From JANYJJ01 sp038241115 (GTDB taxonomy: Bacteria; Pseudomonadota; Gammaproteobacteria; Burkholderiales; Burkholderiaceae_C), in NCBI GenBank assembly GCA_038241115.1, contig JBBRGA010000069.1:1-19144 (forward strand): 19,144 nucleotides of DNA, given 5' to 3'. A program made the position numbers and the translations under genes. Every line of letters begins with the position of its first letter. The stretch's first letter is position 1. A model generated the notes under the pieces. The model was not told the origin of the DNA. It did not search any database and saw only the letters and a program-made list of their open reading frames with translations. Of the stretch, positions 8,097-15,589 are shown one piece after another.

Positions 8097-8169
8097 GCGT
8101 GCCTTGGGGTTCGTTGTGCAGGGCCTCATTTTGCCTTGCGACGCTCGGTCTGACCTCGTTCGCCAAGGC

Positions 8170-8175
8170 TATATT
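8170..8175 (+). promoter_or_regulatory. Possible -10 box of the M14 lipoprotein gene
   Basis: TATATT at 8170-8175 is close to the -10 consensus and lies 26 bases before the ATG at 8201, which would give a short leader carrying the GGAG ribosome site. No good -35 element is found at 16-18 bases upstream, so the call is weak. Confidence 0.25.
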
Positions 8176-8200
8176 CATCTGCCAGCCTTTGGAGATTGCG

Positions 8201-10084
8201 ATGCGTGCCCATCCTGTGACTGATAGTTTTTCGCCCCGCTGGTGCATGGGTGGCGGAGTTTTTCTGGTGGCAGTGGCTTTGTCTGCTTGCAGCACGCCCA
8301 GGCCCGCGCCCGAGGCGCCGGCGCGCGATGCGGCCATTGCGTCAATGGTTCCCAGAGCGCCGGCTGCGTCTGCGCCAACGTCAGGTGTTAGGCCTGTGTT
8401 GGCGCCTTCAATGCCGGCGACTTCGAGTGCAACAGCTCCTGCGGTGACACCTCCCGCGGTGACACCTTCTTCAGTGACACCTTCTGCGAAGGCATCCGGT
8501 GCTGCATCTGCAGACTCCAACGCATTGCCCTACAGCGCCGCCGTGGCTGCCCGTTTCAGCGAACCCAAGGTGAGCTACCGAACGCCAGCGTTCACGGCCA
8601 ACCGCGCGACCTTCACCAGCAATGCCGAACTGCAGGCCTTGATGCTGGCTTTGGTGCAAGACGCCGTGCCCGCAACGAGCCAGCCGCGCGTCAGCTTGCT
8701 GGCGCTGGGCACCTCGCAAAAAGGCACTCCACTGCAGGCCTTGTTGTTCACTCGTGAGCCTGACCTGAAGCCCGTCACGACGGCAGCCGCTGTGCCGATA
8801 TCGATGCGACCCACGGTGCTGCTGGTGGCGCAGCAACATGGGGACGAACCTGCGGGCAGCGAAGCGCTGATCGTGCTGGCGCAAGAGCTGGCGCTGGGCC
8901 GCTTGCAAGGCTTGACCGAGCGCATCAACGTCATCGTCTTGCCGCGTGCCAACCCCGACGGTGCCGCAGCGCGCCAACGCGTCACCGCCAGCGGCATTGA
9001 TGCCAACCGCGACCATTTGCTGCTGAAAACCCCTGAAGCGCAGGCGCAGGCACAACTGATGCGTGATTACCGCCCCGCCGTGGTGGTGGACGCTCATGAA
9101 TACACCGTGGTGGGCCGTTACCTGGAAAAGTTTGGGGCCGTGCAACGCTTTGATGCGCTGGTGCAGTACGCCATGGCGGCCAATGTGCAGCCTTTCATCA
9201 CCAAAGCCGCAGAAGAATGGTTTCGCCGCCCCTTGATCGCCAGCCTCACCGAACAAGGCCTGACCTCGGAGTGGTACTACACCACCAGCACCGATTTGAG
9301 CGATAAGAAAATCTCGATGGGCGGCACCCAACCCGACACCGGGCGCAACGTCAATGGCTTGAAAAACGCGGTCAGCATCTTGATCGAAACGCGCGGCGTG
9401 GGCATCGGCAAGCTGCACTTGGCTCGCCGCGTGCACACCCACGTCACGGCCATGACCAGCGTGCTGCAAAGCGCTGCCGAGCGCGCCGCCGATTTGCTGA
9501 AGGTTCGCAATTACGTTGACCGCGATGTGTCTGCGCAGGCCTGTCTGGGTGACACCGCAGTCGACGTGGCACCCACGCTCAGTGAGTACGCGTTGACGAT
9601 GTTGGACCCGGTCAGCGGTGCCGATAAATCAGTCAATGTGGAGTGGGCTTCTTCGCTGACCCTGCGCAATCTGAAGAGCCGCGCACGGCCTTGCGGCTAT
9701 TGGCTTGCCGCCGATCAGCAAGACGCCGTCATGCGCCTGCGCGGCCTGGGGGTCAGCGTGGTGCAGCTGCCCAACCGCGTTGTCATGCAAGGTGAAAACT
9801 ACCGCGAAACCGCGCGCGAATTGGGCACGCGCGAAGACGTGCGCGGCAGCATCGCCGACGGCGGCAGCGTGGCCAAAGTTCAGGTGGAACTCGTTGGCGC
9901 GGTGATCGAGGCGCCAGCCGGCAGCTACTACGTGCCGCTGGACCAACCGCTGGCCAATTTGGTCATCGCCGCGATGGAGCCCGACACCCAAAACAGCTAC
10001 CTCAGCCACGGTATCGTCAGCAGCGTGAATGCGCAGGCCCGGGTGCTGGCGCGGCCGGATGTGAAGACGGTGGCCTTGCCTTGA
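8201..10084 (+). CDS. M14-family zinc metallopeptidase-like lipoprotein
   Basis: A 627-residue lipoprotein. The ATG at 8201 is chosen because GGAG lies six bases before it and the next 30 residues form a lipoprotein signal with lipobox LSAC (Cys30). A Pro/Ala/Ser-rich linker (about 31-110) carries the five-residue repeats AVTPP, AVTPS, SVTPS. The catalytic region fits the M14 carboxypeptidase fold: zinc ligands His213 and Glu216 (QQHGDEPAGS), NPDGAAARQR and GIDANRDH as the substrate-binding stretch, third ligand His299 (VVVDAHEY), and probable general base Glu396 (ILIETRG). A C-terminal region of about 170 residues follows with two cysteines (ACLGD, RPCGYW). It probably cleaves peptides, perhaps cell-wall peptides, in the periplasm; the substrate is unknown. 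It converges on the HerA-like gene, 23 bases away. Confidence 0.88.
   Translation: MRAHPVTDSFSPRWCMGGGVFLVAVALSACSTPRPAPEAPARDAAIASMVPRAPAASAPTSGVRPVLAPSMPATSSATAPAVTPPAVTPSSVTPSAKASGAASADSNALPYSAAVAARFSEPKVSYRTPAFTANRATFTSNAELQALMLALVQDAVPATSQPRVSLLALGTSQKGTPLQALLFTREPDLKPVTTAAAVPISMRPTVLLVAQQHGDEPAGSEALIVLAQELALGRLQGLTERINVIVLPRANPDGAAARQRVTASGIDANRDHLLLKTPEAQAQAQLMRDYRPAVVVDAHEYTVVGRYLEKFGAVQRFDALVQYAMAANVQPFITKAAEEWFRRPLIASLTEQGLTSEWYYTTSTDLSDKKISMGGTQPDTGRNVNGLKNAVSILIETRGVGIGKLHLARRVHTHVTAMTSVLQSAAERAADLLKVRNYVDRDVSAQACLGDTAVDVAPTLSEYALTMLDPVSGADKSVNVEWASSLTLRNLKSRARPCGYWLAADQQDAVMRLRGLGVSVVQLPNRVVMQGENYRETARELGTREDVRGSIADGGSVAKVQVELVGAVIEAPAGSYYVPLDQPLANLVIAAMEPDTQNSYLSHGIVSSVNAQARVLARPDVKTVALP
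8441..8485 (+). repeat. 15-bp tandem repeat in the lipoprotein linker
   Basis: Three adjacent 15-base units (8441-8455, 8456-8470, 8471-8485) encode AVTPP, AVTPS and SVTPS. All three share GTGACACCT in the middle. It lies in a disordered linker between the lipid anchor and the peptidase domain, where length is likely to be tolerated. Confidence 0.8.
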
Positions 10085-10107
10085 AGTGACGCAGGCCGTC
10101 GAAGCCC

Positions 10108-11688
10108 TCAGCGCCGCCCGCCCCCAAACAATCCACCCAACACACCGCGGATGATTTCGCGGCCCACGCTGCTGCCGATGGTGCGCACTGCCGAGCGCGC
10201 CATGGACTGCGCCAGGCCTTCGTGCTGACCGCCGCGCGGGCCCGTGGTACCGAAGAGCACGCCGCCCAGGCTGCCAAGCAGGCCGCCGCCAGCGGCCGCT
10301 GTTGGCGCAGACGCGCTGGGAGGCCCGTTGGCCGACGCAGCAGAAGGTGCCTGCTTGCCGATGCTTCGCGCGGCGTCGGCGCTCGAGGCGACACGGCCTT
10401 TCAGCTTTTCAAACGCCGATTCGCGGTCTGCGGCTTTTTCGTACACACCCGCCACCAGCGACCCGTCGATCAAGGCTTTGCGTTGCTCCGCAGTGATGGG
10501 GCCAATTTGGCTGCCAGGCGGGATCACGAACACGCGCTGCGTGATGCTGGGGCGGCCTTTTTCGTCCAAAAAACTGACCAGGGCTTCGCCCACGGCCAGC
10601 TCGGTGATGGCCGCCTCGACATCCAGCTTCGGGTTGGCGCGCATGGTGCTGGCAGCCGCTTTCACCGCCTTCTGATCGCGCGGTGTGAAGGCGCGAAGGG
10701 CATGCTGAACGCGGTTGCCCAGTTGCGCCAGCACGCTGTCGGGAATGTCCAAAGGGTTTTGCGTCACGAAGTACACGCCCACGCCCTTGCTGCGCACCAA
10801 GCGCACCACCAACTCAATGCGCTCAATCAACGCGCTGGGCGCGTCTTTGAAAAGCAGATGGGCTTCGTCGAAGAAGAACACCAGCTTGGGTTGATCGAGG
10901 TCGCCCACTTCGGGCAGCTGCTCGAACAGCTCACTCAGCATCCACAGCAGAAACGTGGCGTACAGGCGCGGGCTGTTCATCAGCTGGTCGGCGGCCAGGA
11001 TGTTGATCACACCGCGTCCGTCAATAGATTGCATGAAGTCGGCGATGTTGAGCATCGGCTCGCCGAAGAATTGATCGCCGCCTTGCTCTTCAATTTGCAG
11101 CAACCCACGCTGTATCGCGCCCACGCTGGCGGCGCTGACGTTGCCGTACTCGGTGGTGAAGGTGCTGGCGTTGTCGCCCACGTGCTGCAGCATGGCGCGC
11201 AGGTCTTTCAAGTCCAGCAGCAACAAACCGGCGTCGTCGGCAATTTTGAACACCATGGCCAGCACGCCTTGCTGGGTTTCGTTGAGCGCCAGCATGCGCG
11301 CCAACAGCAGCGGGCCCATGTCGCTGACGGTCGCGCGAACGGGGTGACCGCTTTTGCCAAACACGTCCCACAGCGTCACTGGACAGGCCGCAGATTCGGG
11401 CGTGTCCAGGCCGCGTTCCTTCAACACAGCCGCTAATTTTTCGCTGACCCGTCCGGCTTGCGAAATGCCGGTGAGGTCGCCCTTCACATCGGCCATGAAC
11501 ACCGGCACACCCAGCTGGCTGAGCTTCTCCGCCATGGTTTGCAAGGTGATGGTTTTGCCAGTGCCGGTGGCGCCTGTGATGAGTCCGTGGCGATTGGCCA
11601 TGGCGGCCAGCAGGAAACATTCGGTGGTTTCTTGCGCAGTTTCTTTCGCACTGGCACGGTGTTGCGCAATCAGGAGAGGCTCGGCCAT
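10108..11688 (-). CDS. HerA-like ATPase, DUF853 family (YjgR-like)
   Basis: A 526-residue cytoplasmic P-loop ATPase. Walker A is GATGTGKT at residues 39-46 and Walker B is KLVFFFDEAHLLF with Asp274-Glu275. FMADVKGDLTGIS, LLWMLSELFEQLPE and YFVTQNPLDIPDSVL are typical of the DUF853 group, related to the HerA/FtsK translocases and to E. coli YjgR. The end, GREIIRGVLGGLFGGGRR, is also characteristic. Between the ATPase core and this end lies a low-complexity linker rich in Ala, Ser, Pro and Gly (about 440-485). HerA relatives pump DNA or remodel nucleoprotein, but the role of this subgroup is not settled. The ATG has AAGGA ten bases before it. It converges on the M14 gene and diverges from yebC. 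Confidence 0.9.
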   Translation of the reverse strand: MAEPLLIAQHRASAKETAQETTECFLLAAMANRHGLITGATGTGKTITLQTMAEKLSQLGVPVFMADVKGDLTGISQAGRVSEKLAAVLKERGLDTPESAACPVTLWDVFGKSGHPVRATVSDMGPLLLARMLALNETQQGVLAMVFKIADDAGLLLLDLKDLRAMLQHVGDNASTFTTEYGNVSAASVGAIQRGLLQIEEQGGDQFFGEPMLNIADFMQSIDGRGVINILAADQLMNSPRLYATFLLWMLSELFEQLPEVGDLDQPKLVFFFDEAHLLFKDAPSALIERIELVVRLVRSKGVGVYFVTQNPLDIPDSVLAQLGNRVQHALRAFTPRDQKAVKAAASTMRANPKLDVEAAITELAVGEALVSFLDEKGRPSITQRVFVIPPGSQIGPITAEQRKALIDGSLVAGVYEKAADRESAFEKLKGRVASSADAARSIGKQAPSAASANGPPSASAPTAAAGGGLLGSLGGVLFGTTGPRGGQHEGLAQSMARSAVRTIGSSVGREIIRGVLGGLFGGGRR

Positions 11689-11746
11689 GGTGATCCTTGT
11701 GTCGGCAAGTAAAATTCAAGTCTAGCGAAGATAGCGGTATGCACGT

Positions 11747-11788
11747 GCACGCTACACACCGCACGCTACCCACCGCACGCTACCCACC
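11747..11788 (+). repeat. 14-bp tandem repeat, three copies, upstream of yebC
   Basis: Units at 11747-11760 (GCACGCTACACACC), 11761-11774 and 11775-11788 (both GCACGCTACCCACC). The first differs from the others by one base. A palindrome, TGCACGTGCA (11740-11749), overlaps the left edge. The array lies in the 166-base gap between the divergent HerA-like and yebC genes, 66 bases before the yebC start, so it falls within the probable yebC leader or promoter region. Confidence 0.88.
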
Positions 11789-11854
11789 ACGCGCTCGCCC
11801 AACACTGCATCTGCAACCGCATCCGCGTCTGCAAGCACCAAACACAGGAGCCCT

Positions 11855-12580
11855 ATGGCCGGTCATTCCAAATGGGCCAACATCCAGCACCGCAAAGGCC
11901 GCCAAGACGAAAAGCGCGGCAAGGTCTGGACGCGTGTGATTCGTGAAATTACCGTGGCAGCGCGGCTGGGCGGTGCCGATCTGGCAACGAACCCGCGCCT
12001 GCGCCTGGCGGTTGAAAAAGCCAAGGCCGCCAACCTGCCGGCCGACACCGTGAAGAAAAACATCGACAAAGCCACCGGCAACCTGGAAGGCGTGAGCTAC
12101 GAGGAAATACGCTACGAGGGCTACGGCATCGGTGGCGCGGCAGTGATTGTTGACACCATGACCGACAACCGCGTGCGCACCGTGGCCGAAGTGCGCCACA
12201 TCTTCAGCAAGTACGGCGGCAATCTGGGCACCGAAGGTTCGGTGGCGTTTCAGTTCAAGCATTGCGGCCAGTTCATATTTGCGCCAGGCACAAATGAAGA
12301 CAAGATCATGGAAGTGGCTCTGGACGCCGGTGCCGACGATGTGTTGACAGATGCCGACGGTGCCGTCGAGGTGCTTTGCGCGCCGCTGCTGTTTGAGGCC
12401 GTGAAGCTGGCGCTCGAGCAAGCTGGCTTCAAGCCCGACGCTGCGGAAGTCACCATGCGGCCGGAGAACATGGCTGAGGTCGCCGGCGACGAGGGCGTGC
12501 GCATGCAAAAGCTGTTGGACGCGATGGAAGATTTGGACGATGTGCAAGATGTGTTTCACAACGCCGAAATACTTGAATAA
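11855..12580 (+). CDS. yebC: YebC/PmpR family regulatory protein
   Basis: A 241-residue protein of typical YebC length, beginning with the family signature MAGHSKWANIQHRKGRQDEKRGK. Further conserved stretches are NLPADTVKKNIDKATG, YEEIRYEGYGIGGAAVIVDTMTDNR, and RHIFSKYGGNLGTEGSVAFQF. Members were described as transcription factors (PmpR in Pseudomonas), and more recent work links YebC proteins to translation, helping ribosomes at proline-rich stretches. The ATG has AGGAG six bases before it. It is the first gene of the plus-strand housekeeping block, 32 bases ahead of purD, and is probably cotranscribed with it. Confidence 0.96.
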   Translation: MAGHSKWANIQHRKGRQDEKRGKVWTRVIREITVAARLGGADLATNPRLRLAVEKAKAANLPADTVKKNIDKATGNLEGVSYEEIRYEGYGIGGAAVIVDTMTDNRVRTVAEVRHIFSKYGGNLGTEGSVAFQFKHCGQFIFAPGTNEDKIMEVALDAGADDVLTDADGAVEVLCAPLLFEAVKLALEQAGFKPDAAEVTMRPENMAEVAGDEGVRMQKLLDAMEDLDDVQDVFHNAEILE

Positions 12581-12612
12581 GACGCGGACAAGACACAAAT
12601 GAAAGCAGCCGA

Positions 12613-13935
12613 ATGAAGGTGTTGGTCATAGGGGGCGGCGGCCGTGAGCACGCCATGGCGTGGAAGCTGTTGCAGTCGCCCAAGGTGCAAACCGTGTTTG
12701 TGGCGCCCGGCAATGGCGGCACGCAGGCCGACAAACGTTTGCACAACGTGCCCATCACTGACAACAAAGCTTTGGCTGACTTCGCCCAAGCCGAGCGCAT
12801 CACACTGACGGTCGTGGGTCCCGAAGTGCCATTGGCGGCGGGCGTGGTGGATTTATTTCGTGCGCGCGGCCTGCGCATTTTTGGCCCCACCCAGGCGGCC
12901 GCTCAGCTTGAAAGCAGCAAGGCCTTTGCCAAAGCTTTCATGAAGCGGCATCACATACCCACGGCGGCTTATGAGGTGTTCAGCGACGCTGCTGCGGCGC
13001 ATGCTTACGTGAACGCCCAAGGCGCTCCTATCGTGATCAAAGCCGACGGCCTGGCTGCTGGCAAAGGCGTGGTGGTGGCAACGACGCTGGACGAGGCGCA
13101 TCAGGCCGTAGCCTGGATGCTGAACGACAACGCCGCCGACAACCCCGATCACAACCGCCTTGGCGTGCAGCACAACGCCGGCGGCGCGCGCGTGGTGATT
13201 GAAGAATTCATGGACGGCGAAGAAGCCAGTTTCATTGTCATGTGCGACGGAAAAAATGTGGTCTCGCTCGCCACCAGCCAAGACCACAAGCGTCTGCTTG
13301 ACGGCGACGCGGGCCCCAACACCGGCGGCATGGGTGCCTATTCACCGGCACCGGTCGTCACGCCCAATGTGCATGCCAAGGTCATGCAAGAAATCATTCA
13401 TCCCACCATTGCCGGCATGGCGGCCGACGGCATCGAGTTCACCGGGTTTTTGTACGCCGGTTTGATGATCGACGCGCACGGACAGCCGCGCACCGTCGAG
13501 TTCAATTGCCGCATGGGCGACCCAGAAACCCAGCCCATCCTCATGCGCATGAAGAGCGACTTGTTTGACGTACTGATGCACGCCACCGACGCCAGCTTGG
13601 ACCGGGTGGAGCTTGATTGGGATCGCCGCACCGCCCTCGGCGTGGTGGTGGCGGCCCACGGTTATCCGCTGAGCCCGCGAAGGGGCGATGCGATCAGCGG
13701 GTTGCCGCCAGAAGTTACCGATTCCACCGCTGCGGTGGACGCCGTGGTGTTCCATGCGGGCACGGTCCTCGAAGACGGCAAGCTGGTCACCTCAGGCGGC
13801 CGGGTTCTGTGCGCCACCGTTTTGGCCGACTCTGTGAAGTTGGCGCAGCAACGCGCATACGAAGTGCTGCAACCGATTCAATTCGACGGCATGCAATACC
13901 GACGCGACATTGGGTTTCGGGCGATCAAGCGCTGA
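12613..13935 (+). CDS. purD: Phosphoribosylamine--glycine ligase
   Basis: A 440-residue enzyme that joins 5-phosphoribosylamine and glycine using ATP, the second step of purine synthesis. The N-terminal domain opens with MKVLVIGGGGREHAMAWKL. The ATP-grasp part contains IKADGLAAGKGVVV, VVIEEFMDGEEASF, the family signature HKRLLDGDAGPNTGGMGAYS (225-244), and the metal-binding EFNCRMGDPETQP. The C-terminal domain ends with the conserved FDGMQYRRDIGFRA. A short extra loop around AADNPDHNRLGVQHNAGG precedes VVIEEF. It lies between yebC and hemF; its stop codon is the loop of a small hairpin followed by a T run. Confidence 0.98.
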   Translation: MKVLVIGGGGREHAMAWKLLQSPKVQTVFVAPGNGGTQADKRLHNVPITDNKALADFAQAERITLTVVGPEVPLAAGVVDLFRARGLRIFGPTQAAAQLESSKAFAKAFMKRHHIPTAAYEVFSDAAAAHAYVNAQGAPIVIKADGLAAGKGVVVATTLDEAHQAVAWMLNDNAADNPDHNRLGVQHNAGGARVVIEEFMDGEEASFIVMCDGKNVVSLATSQDHKRLLDGDAGPNTGGMGAYSPAPVVTPNVHAKVMQEIIHPTIAGMAADGIEFTGFLYAGLMIDAHGQPRTVEFNCRMGDPETQPILMRMKSDLFDVLMHATDASLDRVELDWDRRTALGVVVAAHGYPLSPRRGDAISGLPPEVTDSTAAVDAVVFHAGTVLEDGKLVTSGGRVLCATVLADSVKLAQQRAYEVLQPIQFDGMQYRRDIGFRAIKR

Positions 13936-13953
13936 GCGCTTTGGTGTTTTTTT
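13927..13953 (+). terminator. Weak hairpin with T run, loop formed by the purD stop codon
   Basis: AAGCGC (13927-13932) and GCGCTT (13936-13941) form a perfect 6-bp stem whose three-base loop is the TGA stop of purD. Seven Ts follow at 13947-13953 after a five-base gap. The gap makes it a poor intrinsic terminator; it could reduce readthrough into hemF, which starts 20 bases later. Confidence 0.35.
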
Positions 13954-13973
13954 CAAACGATGGATGACCAACA

Positions 13974-14897
13974 GTGAACACACAAGCCGTTCGCGACTAT
14001 TTATTGGGCCTGCAAGACCGCATCATTTCCGCCATGGAAGTCGAGGGCGGTGAAGCCTTTGCCAACGACGCCTGGACGCGTGAACCGGGCGGCCGTTTGG
14101 AGGGCGACGGCTGCTCGCGCCTGATCGAGGACGGCGCTTTGCTAGAGCGCGGCGGCTGCAATTTTTCGCACGTGAAAGGCAAAGTCTTGCCGCCCTCGGC
14201 AACGCAGCACCGACCCGAATTGGCAGGCGCGCCGTTTGAGGCCATGGGCGTGTCGCTGGTCATGCACCCGCGCAATCCCTATGTGCCCACGGTTCACATG
14301 AATGTACGAATGTTTGCGGCCCTGCCTGCGGGCTCTGATCCCGTGGTGTGGTTTGGCGGCGGCATGGACTTGACGCCCTACTACGGCTTTGAAGAAGACG
14401 CGCAGCATTTCCACCGGGTCAACAAAGACGCGTTGGCAGCTTTCGGCGACGACAAATTTCCACGCTTCAAAAAATGGTGCGATGAGTACTTTTTTCTGAA
14501 GCACCGCAATGAGCCGCGCGGTGTGGGCGGCGTGTTTTTTGATGACTTTTCCGAACTGGGTTTCGACGGCAGCTTTGCCATGATGCGCAGCGTCGGCGAT
14601 GCCATGGTGCAGGCCTATGTGCCCATCGTTCAGCGCCGCAAGGACACGCCTTACGGCGAACGCGAACGCGATTTCCAAGCCTACCGGCGCGGCCGTTATG
14701 TCGAATTCAATTTGGTGTTCGACCGCGGCACTTTGTTTGGCCTGCAGTCGGGTGGCCGCACCGAAAGCATCCTGATGTCGATGCCGCCCATCGTGAAGTG
14801 GCGCTACAACTGGAGCCCCCAGGCGGGCACGCCGGAGGCGCGGCTGTACACCGACTTCCTGAAGCCGCGCGACTGGGCCGACTGGACACCGGCTTGA
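13974..14897 (+). CDS. hemF: Oxygen-dependent coproporphyrinogen-III oxidase
   Basis: A 307-residue enzyme that converts coproporphyrinogen III to protoporphyrinogen IX with oxygen, in heme synthesis; its presence fits an aerobic or facultative organism. Signature stretches are MHPRNPYVPTVHMNVRMF, VVWFGGGMDLTPYYGFEED, FFLKHRNEPRGVGGVFFDD, and YVEFNLVFDRGTLFGLQSGG, followed by GRTESILMSMPP. The start is a GTG at 13974; the two nearby ATGs (13960 and 13964) are in other frames, and the one at 13960 stops after five codons. GGA about nine bases upstream is a weak ribosome site. Its stop overlaps the probable TTG start of nadD. Confidence 0.97.
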   Translation: MNTQAVRDYLLGLQDRIISAMEVEGGEAFANDAWTREPGGRLEGDGCSRLIEDGALLERGGCNFSHVKGKVLPPSATQHRPELAGAPFEAMGVSLVMHPRNPYVPTVHMNVRMFAALPAGSDPVVWFGGGMDLTPYYGFEEDAQHFHRVNKDALAAFGDDKFPRFKKWCDEYFFLKHRNEPRGVGGVFFDDFSELGFDGSFAMMRSVGDAMVQAYVPIVQRRKDTPYGERERDFQAYRRGRYVEFNLVFDRGTLFGLQSGGRTESILMSMPPIVKWRYNWSPQAGTPEARLYTDFLKPRDWADWTPA

Positions 14898-15589
14898 GCC
14901 CAGACAAATCCCCGGTCCGGATCGGTTTGTTCGGTGGCAGTTTCGATCCCGTTCACAACGCCCACCTTGCCTTGGCCCAAGTCGCGCTGGCGCAGTTGCA
15001 ACTTGACAGCGTGCGCTGGATTCCGGCTGGGCAGCCGTGGCAAAAGACAAATCAACTGGCGGCTGCCGAGCACCGCGCCGCCATGGTCGCGCTGGCCATT
15101 GCAGACGAGCCGCGTTTTGTTTTAGACCGCTGCGAGCTAGACCGCCGCGGCCCAAGCTACACCCTCGACACCGTGCGCGAAATGCAAGCTGCGCAGGCGC
15201 CTGAGCAGGCTGCTGCGGGCGCATCAACAGCCCAGGACTTCAAGTTTTTTCTTATCGTCGGCCAAGATCAATACAGCAGCTTTCACACTTGGCGAGGCTG
15301 GCAAGAATTGCTGCAATTTGTGACCTTGGCGGTGGCGGGTCGACCCGGTGCAGCGTCGGCGGTCAACGCCGAGTTGCTGGCCGCCGGACATCAGCCCGTG
15401 GCCTTGCCGATGATGGAGATTTCGAGCACCGAAATCCGCCGCCGCATTGCCGGCGGTTTGGACATTGCCGGTCTGGTGCCAGCCCCGGTTGCAGGCTATA
15501 TTGCCCGCCACAGGCTTTATCAAAGCCACCCCACCGATCTACCCTCAGACACATCGTCAACCCCGCAGGAGCTGAATGGACATTCGTAA
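14894..15589 (+). CDS. nadD: Nicotinate-nucleotide adenylyltransferase
   Basis: Makes deamido-NAD from nicotinate mononucleotide and ATP. The HxxH nucleotidyltransferase motif is GLFGGSFDPVHNAH (residues 11-24), and ISSTEIRRRI near the C-terminus is the conserved SSTxIR motif. The start is uncertain: the TTG at 14894 overlaps the hemF stop (TTGA) and leaves ten residues before the first strand, giving 231 residues; no ATG or GTG lies close by, and a GTG at 14798 would add 32 unlikely residues. The last 14 bases overlap rsfS. A slightly longer loop (AQAPEQAAAGASTAQD) lies before FFLIVGQDQYSSFHTW. Proximity to rsfS and rlmH is common in bacteria. Confidence 0.95.
   Translation: MSPDKSPVRIGLFGGSFDPVHNAHLALAQVALAQLQLDSVRWIPAGQPWQKTNQLAAAEHRAAMVALAIADEPRFVLDRCELDRRGPSYTLDTVREMQAAQAPEQAAAGASTAQDFKFFLIVGQDQYSSFHTWRGWQELLQFVTLAVAGRPGAASAVNAELLAAGHQPVALPMMEISSTEIRRRIAGGLDIAGLVPAPVAGYIARHRLYQSHPTDLPSDTSSTPQELNGHS

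Noticed and set aside
10222..11436. 404-codon open frame on the plus strand
   Set aside because: It is antisense to the HerA-like ATPase with well-supported motifs; the composition is rich in His, Gln and Arg, typical of shadow frames.
14142..15227. 361-codon open frame on the minus strand
   Set aside because: It is antisense to hemF and nadD, both of which are certain; no motif or ribosome site.
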